This document shows, in pieces, positions 24,887-36,499 of a stretch of 64,000 bases of DNA (position 1 is its first letter; the number at the start of each line of letters is the position of its first letter). Source of the stretch: Paraspadella gotoi (Eukaryota; Chaetognatha). Below the pieces are notes generated by a model. That model saw nothing but the letters and a program-made list of their open reading frames with translations. It was not told where the DNA came from and made no database searches. The position numbers were made by a program, and so were the translations under genes. The DNA lies in NCBI GenBank assembly GCA_051294375.1, contig CM119264.1, positions 24,789,842 through 24,853,841 of the forward strand. The letters are read 5' to 3'.

Positions 24887-25905
24887 CAGGAGGAGAGAGG
24901 AATATATTTCACGTGGGCTTTGAATGTTTATGGCGTGAATCGGCCAAGATTTGCTTTTTTATAAGAATAAAGTTCATGCTTTTTAAACTGATTTTCTTAT
25001 CGATTTGTCGTGGTTTGAAAGAAAAGCTTAGATTGATTCGACCACTGAAATAATAAGTTATTTTTCCCACTTTGCCAATATTTTAACTGTGCATTCTTTG
25101 AATACTCAGATTTTTCTTCATTTTTACATTTAGGATAGGAACACAGAGATTGTTTGCATGCCATGTTTCTATTTGTTCTTTCCCTATTTTCCTAAGTTGG
25201 TTCCTGTTGTCGCATCTTTGTCTTTATATCTTTCTTTTTCGCCATCATTACTGTCTTGTTTTCGCCCAACATCGTTCCAGTTGTATTCACTACCGTCCGT
25301 ATGCCACCTCACCGTGCAAGTGTGCATATTCCCGTTCCTCCGCTTCCCATGACCTCCCGCGCGCTGGATCGATCCGATCGCATTCTACTGCAAGGGATTT
25401 ATAATTCGCCTCAAATGCGAAAGTTCATTCGCCATCGGAATAATAAAATCATATACGGCACGCTAGAATTATCTACTTTTAACAACATTTCGTCTCACTC
25501 ATACTATGCGGGACTCAGTTCCCGAAATTCGTAACGCATTGATCCGTTAATTACAAGTTACAACCGAACACTAATGAGTGTTTTTCTTTTGATGTTTGTT
25601 TTGATATAGAAGAAAAAATTAATATATATAGAGGTTATATGACTGAAGCTTTATTTCATATACGAGTTTAATTCCCTATCGTTTTCGTCTTAGTTTTTGT
25701 GTTATATGGTTTATATTGAAGTGAGCGAAGCATTCTTGCGGCGCGGGTATAGGTTTTTCTCGAAGGCTCAGATGTTTGTGATGTCTTTAAATTCTCCATG
25801 CTTATTGTTTTACGTTAAGTTTTCGCTTCGGACGTGAGAGAAATTTCGTGAATCGTGGGTGAGAAAGCTGTGAAGTTTCGTTGTTTTTGTCTGCTGAGAT
25901 ATGAG
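21434..25905. repeat. Large duplicated block, copy 1
   Basis: Aligns in order with 26575-29343. Landmarks: TTTTTTATCTGGCGATGGGA (21449; 26588 in copy 2), a purine-rich minisatellite, GTTTGAGGTCGGGGGCGG, the phrase CCGAATTCGGGGTC, ATGGCGACAAGC, the TTATCGATTTGTCGTGG segment and CTGCTGAGATAT at the right end. Copy 1 has many extra single bases. Its 22960-24900 part corresponds to the 568-N gap in copy 2 and includes GA tracts at 23117-23200 and 24812-24890. No exon within it is convincing. Confidence 0.75.
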
Positions 25906-26059
25906 GAGTTGTCGCGAGGAGGGATGGGGAGATAGGGGGAGGGAGGTGTGTGGGAACGTGAGAAGAGAGAGGAGAGAGGGAGAGTAGAGAGAGAGAGGAG
26001 AAGGAAGAGAAAGAGAAAAAAAAGAAAAAAAAAAAAAAGAGAAAAAGAAAAAATAAAGA

Positions 26060-26109
<50 letters not shown>

Positions 26110-26198
26110 AAGAAGGTGGGTGGTCCTAGTCTGACCAACGTCGAGGGAGTCATCCGAGTTATNNNNNNNNNNNNNNNNNNNNNNNNNCCGTCCTGCCG

Positions 26199-26459
26199 GT
26201 GAAGATTCGTCGCAGGAAAGAACAAAAAAATTCAATCACAAAGAGAATCGAATGGAATCTCTGTGACCCACAGTGGATTGAATGGCATCACAGAGAACCG
26301 TTATCATACGAATGGCTTGAAAAAAGGGACCCATTGATAGACCGATTGTTTAACAAATGGCATCGAGATTATTCAGTTAGTTTCAGTAAACGCTCTTGTA
26401 ATTCAGACCTCATGGAATCGATCAAAAACTATATTTTTACAAATAAAAATAAATAAAGT
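26199..26459 (+). CDS. Candidate C-terminal coding segment, Trp/His-rich
   Basis: A plus-strand frame of about 85 residues ends at TAA and is followed by several AATAAA-like hexamers. Composition is protein-like: four Trp, balanced charges and blocks such as RIEWNLCDPQWIEWHH and LIDRLFNKWHRDYS, unlike the simple-repeat frames around it. The first codon is GTG, so this is not a defined start; an acceptor (GATTCGTCGCAG, AG at about 26213-26214) or a start hidden by the 26163-26187 gap is likelier. It lies between the two copies of the large duplicated block. I do not recognise a family; a transposon protein tail is an alternative. Confidence 0.3.
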
Positions 26460-26465
26460 AAATAA

Positions 26466-26479
26466 ATCTTTTAAAAAAA

Positions 26480-26529
<50 letters not shown>

Positions 26530-26544
26530 CAGAAAGAAAGACAG

Positions 26545-26573
<29 letters not shown>
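26466..26573 (+). repeat. (GAAA)n microsatellite
   Basis: About 100 bases of GAAAG units with two ACAG interruptions, directly left of copy 2 of the large duplication. Confidence 0.9.
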
Positions 26574-26574
<1 letters not shown>

Positions 26575-26575
<1 letters not shown>

Positions 26576-27917
26576 ATAGTAAATGAATTTTTTATCTCGA
26601 TGGGAAAATAAAGAAAACAAACGGAATATTTTTGATCGTGGAAGAGATTGAGGAAGAGAGAGAGAAAAGGGGGAGAAGGAGGAGGAAAGAGAGAGAGGGA
26701 GAAGGAGGAAAGAGAGAGAGGAGAGGGAGGAGGAGGAAAGAGAGAGAGGAAAGAGGGAGAAGGAGGAGGAAAGTGTAGGAGAAGACGGGGAGGAGAACTG
26801 GTGAAGCGAAGATCCGGGGAGGAAGTAATCAGAGAGGACGAAGAAGTGACAGAGGGAGTGAGGGAGTAGAAGAAATGAGGAGGAGGAGGAGGAGGAGAAC
26901 CGTTGAGGTCGGGGGCGACAATTTTTGATTTTCACGCAAGGAAAGATTCACATCTGCCTAAAGGCAAAAAAAAAAAAAAANNNNNNNNNNNNNNNNNNNN
27001 NNNNNNNNNNNNNNNNNNNNNNNNNNNNNNNNNNNNNNNNNNNNNNNNNNNNNNNNNNNNNNNNNNNNNNNNNNNNNNNNNNNNNNNNNNNNNNNNNNNN
27101 NNNNNNNNNNNNNNNNNNNNNNNNNNNNNNNNNNNNNNNNNNNNNNNNNNNNNNNNNNNNNNNNNNNNNNNNNNNNNNNNNNNNNNNNNNNNNNNNNNNN
27201 NNNNNNNNNNNNNNNNNNNNNNNNNNNNNNNNNNNNNNNNNNNNNNNNNGAAAAAAAGAAACCAAAAGAAAATAAGAAAGAAATAAATAGATAAAGAAAA
27301 AAATAAAGAAATAAAGAAAAAATAAAGAAAGAAAGAAAGAAATAAAGAAAGAAAGAAAGNNNNNNNNNNNNNNNNNNNNNNNNNNNNNNAAAGAAAGAAA
27401 GAGAGAAAGAAAGAGAGAAAGAAAGAAAGTTATCCAACGTTTTTCCTCTCGAATATCTTTCTTCTGTTTCGTCTTCACAATTTTCTTGAGATTTGTAATT
27501 TTTCGACCCTCACCCGAATTCGGGGTCATTCCCCACTCTGAGTTAAGGTCATTCCTCACCCACGCTGGAGCAATTAGGCCATTAGAGAAGAGAGTATTCT
27601 TTCTNNNNNNNNNNNNNNNNNNNNNNNNNNNNNNNNNNNNNNNNNNNNNNNNNNNNNNNNNNNNNNNNNNNNNNNNNNNNNNNNNNNNNNNNNNNNNNNN
27701 NNNNNNNNNNNNNNNNNNNNNNNNNNNNNNNNNNNNNNNNNNNNNNNNNNNNNNNNNNNNNNNNNNNNNNNNNNNNNNNNNNNNGTCTACTACAATGATA
27801 ACTTTGTGAACAATATTACACAATGTTGTCAATAGCTACATGGCGACAACAACGACTCCAACCGCAACCATTGCAACCACTGACAACCAGATGGATTAAA
27901 AATTCGTCATCCACCGG

Positions 27918-27954
<37 letters not shown>

Positions 27955-29343
27955 NNNNNNNNNNNNNNNNNNNNNNNNNNNNNNNNNNNNNNNNNNNNNN
28001 NNNNNNNNNNNNNNNNNNNNNNNNNNNNNNNNNNNNNNNNNNNNNNNNNNNNNNNNNNNNNNNNNNNNNNNNNNNNNNNNNNNNNNNNNNNNNNNNNNNN
28101 NNNNNNNNNNNNNNNNNNNNNNNNNNNNNNNNNNNNNNNNNNNNNNNNNNNNNNNNNNNNNNNNNNNNNNNNNNNNNNNNNNNNNNNNNNNNNNNNNNNN
28201 NNNNNNNNNNNNNNNNNNNNNNNNNNNNNNNNNNNNNNNNNNNNNNNNNNNNNNNNNNNNNNNNNNNNNNNNNNNNNNNNNNNNNNNNNNNNNNNNNNNN
28301 NNNNNNNNNNNNNNNNNNNNNNNNNNNNNNNNNNNNNNNNNNNNNNNNNNNNNNNNNNNNNNNNNNNNNNNNNNNNNNNNNNNNNNNNNNNNNNNNNNNN
28401 NNNNNNNNNNNNNNNNNNNNNNNNNNNNNNNNNNNNNNNNNNNNNNNNNNNNNNNNNNNNNNNNNNNNNNNNNNNNNNNNNNNNNNNNNNNNNNNNNNNN
28501 NNNNNNNNNNNNNNNNNNNNNNATGGCGTCGAATCCCCACAGATGCTTTTTTATAAAATAAAGTTCATCTTTTTAACTGATTTTCTTATCGATTTGTCGT
28601 GGTTTGAAAAAGCTTAGATTAATTCACCACTGGAATAATAATTATTTTTCACTTTCATATTTTAACTTCATTCTTTGAATCTCAGATTTTTCTTCATTTT
28701 TACTTTTATAGGAACACAGAGATTGTTTGATCCATTTGCTATTTTCCTTTTCCTATTTTCCCCTTTCCTTCTTTTCTTTATTCTTTCTTTTTCTTATTTT
28801 CTTTATGCCACATCTTCCATTTTCCTACCTCCCACCTCACCTCATTCATATTCCCTTTCCTCCCTCCCATCCTCCCGCGCGACTGACCTCCGATCCATTA
28901 CCAGGGATTTATATTCCCCAAATGCGAAATCATTCACGAATTTTTCGGCGCTAGAATCATTTACAAATACATATTTAACCAACTTCAACACATTCTCACT
29001 CTATCGACTCAGTTCCCAAATTCGTAACGCATTATCACGTTAATTACAAGTTACAACCTAATGTTTTCTTTTGATTTTTTTTGCATAGAAGAAAAATAAA
29101 TATATAAGTTATAACTGACGCTTTATTTTCATTACGATTTATTCTTCGTTTTCGTCTTATTTTGTTTATATGTTTATATTGAAAGTGACGAAGCTTCTTC
29201 GGCGCGGATGTTTTCTCGAAGCTCAGATTTTGTTGTCTTTAAATTCTCATCTTTTGTTTACGTTAAGTTTTCGCTTCGGACGTGAGAAATTTCGTGAATT
29301 GTGAAAACTGTGAAGTTTCGTTGTTTTTTCTGCTGAGATATAG
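26575..29343. repeat. Large duplicated block, copy 2
   Basis: Second copy of 21434-25905, shortened by gaps at 26981-27249, 27360-27389, 27605-27784 and 27955-28522. Visible sequence matches copy 1 in order with few substitutions and many small deletions. The right border at CTGCTGAGATATAGAGTG is shared with a more divergent relative ending near 34700. No gene within it. Confidence 0.75.
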
Positions 29344-29618
29344 AGTGTCCTAGTTTTGTCGGGCTTCGTCGTGGCGGGTCCGACCAAGCCGTCTTTCGGT
29401 GCGAGAATGTCTCCGTGAACGAAATGAAGAGGATGAGGAGGAAGAGGATAGAGAATCCTTGTAGAGGCGTCTAGGTAGTGGAAAAAAGATGCGGCGTTAC
29501 ATACAAATAATTATCAATCAATCAATCAATAAATCAATTCAATGAAATAAAAAATGAAATAACAATAATAAAATAATTTAAATAAAAGCAACCAAAATTC
29601 TAAAATTAAAAAAAAAAC
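29344..29618. other. Short unique stretch, possible last exon of the neighbouring gene
   Basis: On the minus strand a Ser-rich then Arg-rich frame (DSLSSSSSSSSFRSRR and onward, stop near 29353) follows a possible acceptor near 29475. It could be a downstream exon of the gene at 29619-32418, but it abuts the duplicated repeat and I cannot confirm it. Confidence 0.2.
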
Positions 29619-32418
29619 CTCAATGAGGCCTCGAACTTCCGCCTGGAGGGACTCTCGCCGAAATCTCGCGGACCGGGCCATAGTGGAATCGCCAAAAAGA
29701 AGCCTGCCGCCGTGCGAAGCGGAAATCCTCGAAAGGTCGACGCGCGGGGATTCGAAGGCCTCTCCGAAGGAACCGCCGATGATCTTGAAGACCCTGTTTG
29801 GAAGAACCTGGACAGAGAGAACTCCATTCTCGTCTCGCTCCAACTTCACCTCTATAGTATTCTAGATCCATCCTCATCGAGACCGCCGACTGTGCAGGAT
29901 AGAGGAGTTGGAAGACCTTCTGGTTCTCTCGAAGACCTGGAGGATCTGGAGGACCTTCGGGAAGGACCGCGCGATTTGTCCTTTCGTACGAAGACCTCTC
30001 ACTTTTCGTCGTCCGTTCGGTCGCCGTTCGTCGTCGACAAGTGTTGGTGTATTCGGCAGCCGAAAGCTTTGGTCGGGAATCGAACTGGGCGGTCGAGTGT
30101 TTTCCGCAGTCGACGTGACGGCTCGCGGAGTGGGCGTGGCCGTGTCGCCGCGTGCGGTTCACGGGTCGCGACGACGCTTCCCGCGCCCCCGCGTCGGCCG
30201 ACGTTTGCCGTCGACCGTCGAGCGGCGACGGGACGATCGAGAACGCGGCGGTAGGAGTCGTCGTCAGTCTTCGTAATAGTCCGTCCTCGTAGTTTCATCG
30301 TCTTCGTCGGAAAACTTCGGAATAATTCGTTTCTCGCTGCCGAAAACCTCACCTAAATATAAAATGATGGAAAAATGAAAAATTACTATTATTTATATTT
30401 CGCATTGCAGACTCCATTAAAAACATTAGAAAAAGCTCCCATCGGGGAATCGAACCCCGGCCGTGGCGGTGAAAGCGCAAATCCCTAACCACTAGGACCA
30501 CATGGGACTACGAGAGCGAAGAGAAATAAATTCAGAACAAAAGGCAGGTTTCGGTCTTTTCGGTCCTCAGGATCGAAGTTGAAAATCATGACTCATCCCT
30601 TCGACTTCAGCTGAGCGAAACCAACGAAGGCCTTCGTCCGAAGGCTAGGGAAAAATATTAAAAAAAATAATTTTAAAAAAACAAAAAAAATTCGAGAAAA
30701 TCTCGTTCTGACTATAATAATTAAACACATCATGTTTATATTCGTAGTTTCCTTACTCAGCATAATTATCACCACTGTCTAACATTACACCTAGTATTAT
30801 TTTTTTATTCACCACTCATTAACACAAGTGAAAAATTGAAAGATCTCCCATGAGTAAACCTGGGGCTCCCACTCGCTAGACCTCGAACTCGCTTCCATCG
30901 CTAATAGAATCTCGAATATACTCAGATATTCTCCATCGCCGCGTGACTGATGCAACCGGCACGCCATCACGCCGCGTACTCACATAGAGACACAGTTCCC
31001 TCAGTAATCGGCGCATACAGATATACACATACCTCTCTCGGGGTTTTGAATTTATTTAACTATTAAAAAGTATCGCAAACGGGAAAAGATAATACTAAGG
31101 TATCAGAATAGACTACGTTAGTTTGAAACTGCAACATTGATAGATTGCAGTATAAGGAACTAAAAAATTGTCATTACAACATTCGATTTGCCTATACTTT
31201 TAGGATTTTTATCGATGGCGTTTTATCAATTATTAACATCATGAAATTGTTTAAAAATTCCAGGCCTTACCCGACTCTCGGAGCGAAAGTAATCCTTGTG
31301 CGCCGGGCGCTTCTTTGCTGGCGCGGACTCGGGCTTTCGCATAATGCCGGCTCTGACTGGCGCACCCACCGTCGCCTGGCCAAGTCTTTCAAGGCGCCAC
31401 CGAAACTGACGCCTTCTCTTCCCTTTCGATCTCCGTCCAACGCCATCTCGAGGGAATTGACGTTTGCCAAAGGCGCTGGACGGCCGCTAGAGGCAGTAGA
31501 AGCAGACCTGATGAGAAAGTTTAAAGGAAATGGCCGAAAAAAAATAAGATAAAAATAAATTAATGAATAAACATCGAAAAAATCAATGAATAAACTATAA
31601 AGAAATTCTTCAAATTTACTTTGAAATGTATTAGGCGCTTTTAAAAATAAATAAAATAAAATCTCCAATTTAATTTAATATAAATCTAAAGTTAGTGCGA
31701 GAATATCTTAAAAAAAAAAAAAGCGCTCACCCGTCTTTAGAATCGTCTTCGTCATCTCTACTTCTTGAGCGGATATCTTTTCGGTCAGTTTTCTCCGCGT
31801 CTGACCCGAAGAAGCGGCTCTTTTACGTCCATTCCCGGGAAAGTTTAGCGCCCCCTTTCAGTCGGCAGTCTTTTTGAGAAAGAAATTTTCGATTTGGTAG
31901 CGGCGACGACGCTGCTACGGGCTCATCGAAGCGTCGGGTTCGAACCTTTTCGTCGGATTTTATCGTCGTCCTTGACGACCGCCAACCGTCGCCGTTGTAA
32001 GACTTCAACTTGTGGCGGCATGCGTTCCCAAAAGCCCGGACACTTTGGTCAAGGCGACAGCTCCGCGCGTCGTTTTTGGGTTTCTTGGCGGGGGGACTTG
32101 GCGGTCTGGGGCGCGCCAGAACGCCACGTCGCTTCCGCTTTCTCCTTGTCGGTCGCGCTGGCTTTTTCAAAAACTTGTTCGTCGTCGTTTTCGTTTCGAG
32201 TCCCGCTTTCGTCGTCTTCGTCCGTCTTCGTCATCGTCGTCGTCGACCGATCGTCTTTTTGTTCTTCATCGGACGCCAAATAATCTTTTTATGTCGTCGG
32301 TTACGCTTTCGTAGACCTCGTCCTGAAAGATCCGGCGGTCATTTTGACTGGCGGCGCCGAAATCGCGTTGCCGCCGAGGGACGCGGCGGCCGGGCGACGA
32401 AGCAAGAGGATGCGACAT
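29619..32418 (-). CDS. Candidate multi-exon nuclear protein gene, CENP-C-like
   Basis: Four minus-strand exon-like segments: 32418-31731, 31507-31271, 30352-30003 and 29889-29619. Segment 1 starts at ATG (MSHPLASSPGRRVPRR) and reaches QDEVYESVTDDIKRLFG, then an acidic block and a Lys-rich tail ending MTKTILKTG. Segment 2 is an open 237-base exon with clean AG/GT borders and contains RRTRITFAP, an RVxF-like PP1-docking motif. Segment 3 opens GEVFGSEKRIIPKFSDEDDE. Segment 4 begins RRSR, then in another frame RMDLEYYRGEV, and ends at a GT. CENP-C proteins carry an Arg-rich N-terminus with a QN..I.QD pattern and a motif R-R-S-x-R...LEYWRGE; the resemblance is partial. At least three single-base frame changes are needed, one at a GGGGG run. 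The family name is inference; the exon structure is better supported. Confidence 0.35.
30437..30507 (-). tRNA. tRNA-Glu (TTC) or close pseudogene
   Basis: Minus-strand sequence begins TCCCATGTGG and ends CCCCGATGGGAG. The anticodon loop is CTTTCAC (anticodon TTC), and the T-arm TTCGATTCCCC is canonical. Compared with the usual animal tRNA-Glu it has an extra C before CTAGTGG, an extra G after GGTTAG, and one base missing between T-stem and acceptor stem. The acceptor pairs over six bases. It lies on the same strand within the intron between the 31271-31507 and 30003-30352 segments. The three changes are all single-base indels of the kind seen between the duplicated copies, so a functional gene with sequence errors is as likely as a decayed one. 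Confidence 0.7.
31271..31507 (-). CDS. Well-bounded internal exon of the CENP-C-like candidate
   Basis: The minus strand shows a pyrimidine-rich acceptor (CTTTAAACTTTCTCATCAG) and a strong donor (GTCGG then GTAAGG) enclosing 237 bases, exactly 79 codons, open throughout in one frame. The peptide is Ser/Arg/Ala-rich with charged patches (ALKDLARRRWVRQSEP), and its GC content is well above the AT-rich flanks. Joining the preceding exon in frame needs one extra G at the upstream donor, consistent with a homopolymer length error. Confidence 0.5.
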
Positions 32419-32469
32419 CTGGACCTGGCGGAAGAGGACGACCCCGGTAGAAATATTGACGAGATGAAT

Positions 32470-33650
32470 GTAGAAAATGATCAGGGGATTACTGCAAGCT
32501 GATGAAGTACGCCCTCTCCGTCGGTCTTATATACGGTCGCCGCTTCTCCCCTCTCCATTACGGTTCGATTAGTTCATACGCCGCGTCGGGACATGTGATG
32601 TATTCGAGACGCGCAGAGGACTGTATTAAATGGTGCGATGTGGAGCTCCGCTCTCTCATTGGAACCGTGGGATCGGTAGCAAAACGTGAAGACGGGGGAG
32701 CGCGGTTGGACGCATTGACCCAGCTGAGGCTCTCGAGCAGAAGGCAGGGCGATTTACAATAATAAAGATGTCATAGCGGACCACGCTTGCGACTGATGGC
32801 CTTTGTGGTTAGGTCTCTCCTCCTTAGTGCGGAATTATTCATATATAACCCGCGGCGGGAGAAGGACACGAGAACACAATATGATTATACATATTACTCG
32901 GATTAATAAGGGTATTATAATTATACTTAGCCACCTGGCTCGGTAGAAATACGATCTAACCGGCAAATCACTGAAATACGGATCGAATTATTGGGCCGTA
33001 TTTGCTATTGGTCAGAGTGAATAATAATTTATCCTACTTTTGTTTTGATATTCGCTTTTTCTTTTTAGCTTGAACATCTTATTAGAATCAGATTCAGTAG
33101 CTTCTTTTTTGATACGAAACATGAATGAATATTCCCTGGAATGTTCGTCTTATTTTTAAGCGTAAATACAAAAAAATTAAATGAAGAGAACATTAAAATA
33201 CTCAAGAAAAACCTTTGGGCTTGGTAAAGATAGAATTGATGAAAGAGAGAAGGATTTGCGTCTAAATTTTCCTGGGCGCGCAAAACTAGATCGAAGACCA
33301 AGGTTTCTAACGAGTCGACTCGTTATGAGTCACTTCATTACGAACAATGGATCTATTACCACTCCGTCCACCTTTAGTACGTTATTGTATATTCAATCAG
33401 ATATTTCTTTCTCTACCGACGTCCGCTCCAGCCTCTAAACTCTTGCTCCACTCCCGTGCAAGTTTTCCCCATGGGCAAGCTTAGGTGCAGTTCGCGCGCG
33501 TGCTGAGTGCTTCATTATATTCTAATAATTTTTCAATATTACACAATTACCTAAAGTTTCTTATTTTTCGATTTATTAAATATTTTTAACCCGAAACAGA
33601 TTCATACTCTTTAAAACCCCCCACTCACCCTGCTAGATCCTGAGGACTCG
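32470..33650. other. Unique intergenic DNA upstream of the CENP-C-like candidate
   Basis: 32470-32960 is near-balanced in composition with an 86-codon ATG frame (32502-32762, plus) of ordinary amino-acid makeup but no recognisable domain. The rest is AT-rich and featureless apart from short direct repeats such as CGAGTCGACTCGTTATGAGT. If the neighbouring gene is real, its promoter should lie here. Confidence 0.4.
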
Positions 33651-35385
33651 AGGTTGGTTCTCCCGATAGATCCGCTCTCATCTCGTCTTCATCTCCGTGC
33701 TCTCTTACTACTGTTTTCTCATTTTCTTTATGTCTCTCGCACACTCATATTTCGACGGAAAGTTCTCGTTTGGCGTCGCGCGCCGTGGACACGTCTCCCG
33801 CCGGATCGGTCATTCATTTTTCCTCTATTCGCGTTACGCTTCCTCTTAAAATCGCAATACCGGACAAGCACTACCTTAAGACCGATCCATTTACCAGGAT
33901 TTTATATTCCATAATGGAACAAGATAATGAGATTATTGCAATAAAGGTCGAATATCGACACTCGAGAATCGATACAATGAAACATTCACGAGGCTTCTCA
34001 TCAGCTCGTCTTCACTCTTACCACATCTTTCTCAACCACTAGGCCATTTCCTACCACTTGCGGTGCTAGGTGATCCTTCTACGCTGAATGCTCTCCCTAT
34101 TCAAGGATCTCGGTCGTCAGTCAAGGCGCCAGTCGGCACCGCTCCTAATAGCAGTGTCACAGTGCCCACGTAGCGCTCAAGGTGTTCTTTCTGATGATCT
34201 CGAGGAGTGACTTCGTTGTGTGCGTGATAAGTTCAATAACTTTGTAAGAGTTTGAAGTGACGGAAAAAAGTGTTGATACGTACTCTGTCAACTTTTTTGC
34301 CGTGTCTCAATGGTTTTGAACGAATGGTAAAGTACAATGAAACAGGCGAGTCAAAATTCGAGATGATTAAAATAGAACCCTAATTCTAAGTTAATAAATA
34401 ACTAGACGACATATAAATTTATTCATATAACAGATATTATAATTATGCGCTCGTCGATCTCTATTGCTCTCTCCTTGTCTGAGTGTGAAAATGATAGTGA
34501 TATGGTCAGATAGCTACAAGGATGCAGCTGGCCTCTTTTTGATCGGTCGGCGGGGATGTTTCTCGAGCTCAGATTTTGTTTGTCTTTAATTCTCATCTTT
34601 TGTTTTACGTTAAGTTCGCTTCGGACGTTGAGAAATTTCGGTTGAATTGTTGAAAACTTGGTGAAGTTTTCAGTTGTTTCTGCTGAGATATAGAGTGCGA
34701 GAGGATGGAGATAGGAGGTGAGGATTAGTGGCCAAAAGGACGGAGGTACTCGTTTGAGAGGAGAGGTAGTATGTAGCAGGGGGTATCGAGAGTTGGCCGA
34801 AGGCGTTCTCCACGCAGATCCTGGAAGGTCCTCCATTGACGATGGAGAAGAAGGCGGAGGTCTGCTCCTTCGTTGAAATGCGTGGGAAGATATCGCGGGA
34901 GCGAATTGGATTCGTGTAGAAGTAGAAGATCGAGGAAGAAGGACGGCCGAGATGACGGAGGTTTGAGGTTCGTGCTGGGGATCTGGGAGATTGATTTCCA
35001 TAAATTACTTACTTAAAGGGTTTAGGAAGGCTTTAAATCTCATTTATGGTATTGCGAGTAGAATTAAGGATGGGATATATGGACTGAGTACGGATATTTG
35101 TGGTTCTCGGGTATATTAGCTAATTATTAACAGTAAATACAATTCGCTTACATATGATGATTTCAATTCTGTACTTAGGGATGTAGGTGTCTTCGGAATA
35201 CACATTAGTATTACGTAAATATAAATAGTTTCGTTAAAAGTTTTGCCACATTTAAAAGAATGCTTTGCCAAGCTGAAAGTTCAATAATGTAATAATCATG
35301 AGAGAGAGAGAAGAGAGAGAAGAGAGAGAGAGAGAGATAAAGAAAGTGTGGTCCTTATAAACGTCGAGGGAGTCTCGAGTTATGC
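33651..35385. repeat. Divergent relatives of the large duplicated block
   Basis: 33670-33920 resembles 25285-25400/28810-28920 (shared phrase GATCCATTTACCAGGATTTT). 34553-34700 resembles 25745-25905/29195-29343 (TTTTACGTTAAGTT, CTTCGGACG, CTGCTGAGATAT). 35300-35385 resembles 26050-26165 (GA tract then ACGTCGAGGGAGTC). These copies are more substituted than the two large blocks, so they look like an older dispersed family rather than an assembly artefact. The 192-codon minus-strand frame at 34423-35001 overlaps the repeat and is not supported as a gene. Confidence 0.6.
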
Positions 35386-35639
35386 TTAAAAATGAAGAGA
35401 CCGTTTTTAAAGGCAGAAAATAAAAAATAAATCAACAAAAATATCCATAATATTTAAAAAAAAAAAAACAAAATAAAATTTCAAAAAATATAAAAAAAAG
35501 GAAGAAGAAAAAGAACAAACAAAATCGCATTCCTNNNNNNNNNNNNNNNNNNNNNNNNNGACGGAATGAGAAAATTATATATACTCAAACAAAACAACCT
35601 TTTACTCTTACTTATCTTCATTTTTTTGCCACCCCAGTA

Positions 35640-35686
<47 letters not shown>

Positions 35687-36149
35687 ATTAAAAATTAATT
35701 TTAACAAAATGTCAAACTATCAAATCGGATCTTTAATTGAAATAAGTAAGTATACGTATAAATAAGTATTCGGCAAAAACCAAGTCTTCCTGTCGTCGGT
35801 TCTAAAATTCACACAAAAAAAATAAAATTCATGGAAAATATTTTATTTGACTCAGCAAACAATAAATAAAAAAAAATATTTGCTGAACCCATTAAGCGAA
35901 ATGTCAAACCTTTTTCAACTTTTCAATTTAATAAATTAAAAACTTGTCTTTGTTGGGTTCCGACTTTCCGGATCACAACTCAGGATCGATTTCCGCGTGT
36001 TAAAAAAGGTGAGAGCGCTGCTGCCGCCGGAAGAACTCTTAAGTGCGTGCGACAAAAGAGTGGGTGAGTAAAAAAATTGGGGAGGCGGATAAGTGAGCGA
36101 CAAGGTAAGCAAAGTGAGCGACAGTTTTTGAGGTTCACAGAACAGAGTA
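35386..36149. other. AT-rich DNA with a TC tract and a gap
   Basis: A-rich DNA, a 25-N gap (35535-35559), a clean (TC)n tract at 35641-35684, then AT-rich unique sequence. Nothing coding recognised before 36000. Confidence 0.5.
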
Positions 36150-36353
36150 GTGAATGAGATTAATCGTAAGTTTGAGAATCGGTTACGTTTGACAGATTTT
36201 TTGGGTTCTATTGCTGCAGGAAGTGGGCGTGGTGCTAATTTAAGTAATTCGTCGTCGTCGTCGTCGTCGTCATTGTTTCGTTTTCGTCCTTCTTTAGCAA
36301 AGAAAGAAGTAGTTATGATTTGTGAAGAAAAAAAAGAGAGAGTAAAAGTTTAG
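36150..36353 (+). CDS. Possible small coding segment, Ser-run protein
   Basis: Plus-strand frame of 67 codons ending at TAG, with protein-like parts on both sides of a (TCG)n-encoded serine run: EINRKFENRLRLTDFLGS before and LFRFRPSLAKKEVVMICE after. The frame opens at GTG, so a true start is not defined; it may be an internal or last exon. No domain recognised. The serine run at 36250-36269 is one of many GTC/TCG tracts in the window, so a chance frame remains possible. Confidence 0.2.
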   Translation: MNEINRKFENRLRLTDFLGSIAAGSGRGANLSNSSSSSSSSLFRFRPSLAKKEVVMICEEKKERVKV

Positions 36354-36419
36354 TCTCGTGTTTGATTTAAAACAAACTTGTATTTATCTTTCATTAAATG
36401 CTAACGGAAAGAGTGGGAC

Positions 36420-36499
<80 letters not shown>

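Noticed and set aside
27823-28617. 264-codon frame
   Set aside because: More than 70% of it is N; the open frame is an artefact of the gap. The same holds for 59433-60451 and 9902-10709.
30062-30090. B-box-like TTCGATTCCC on the minus strand
   Set aside because: No cloverleaf can be formed; it lies within the candidate exon at 30003-30352.
34423-35001. 192-codon ATG frame on the minus strand
   Set aside because: Overlaps a dispersed repeat whose other copies are not open, and has no recognisable domain.
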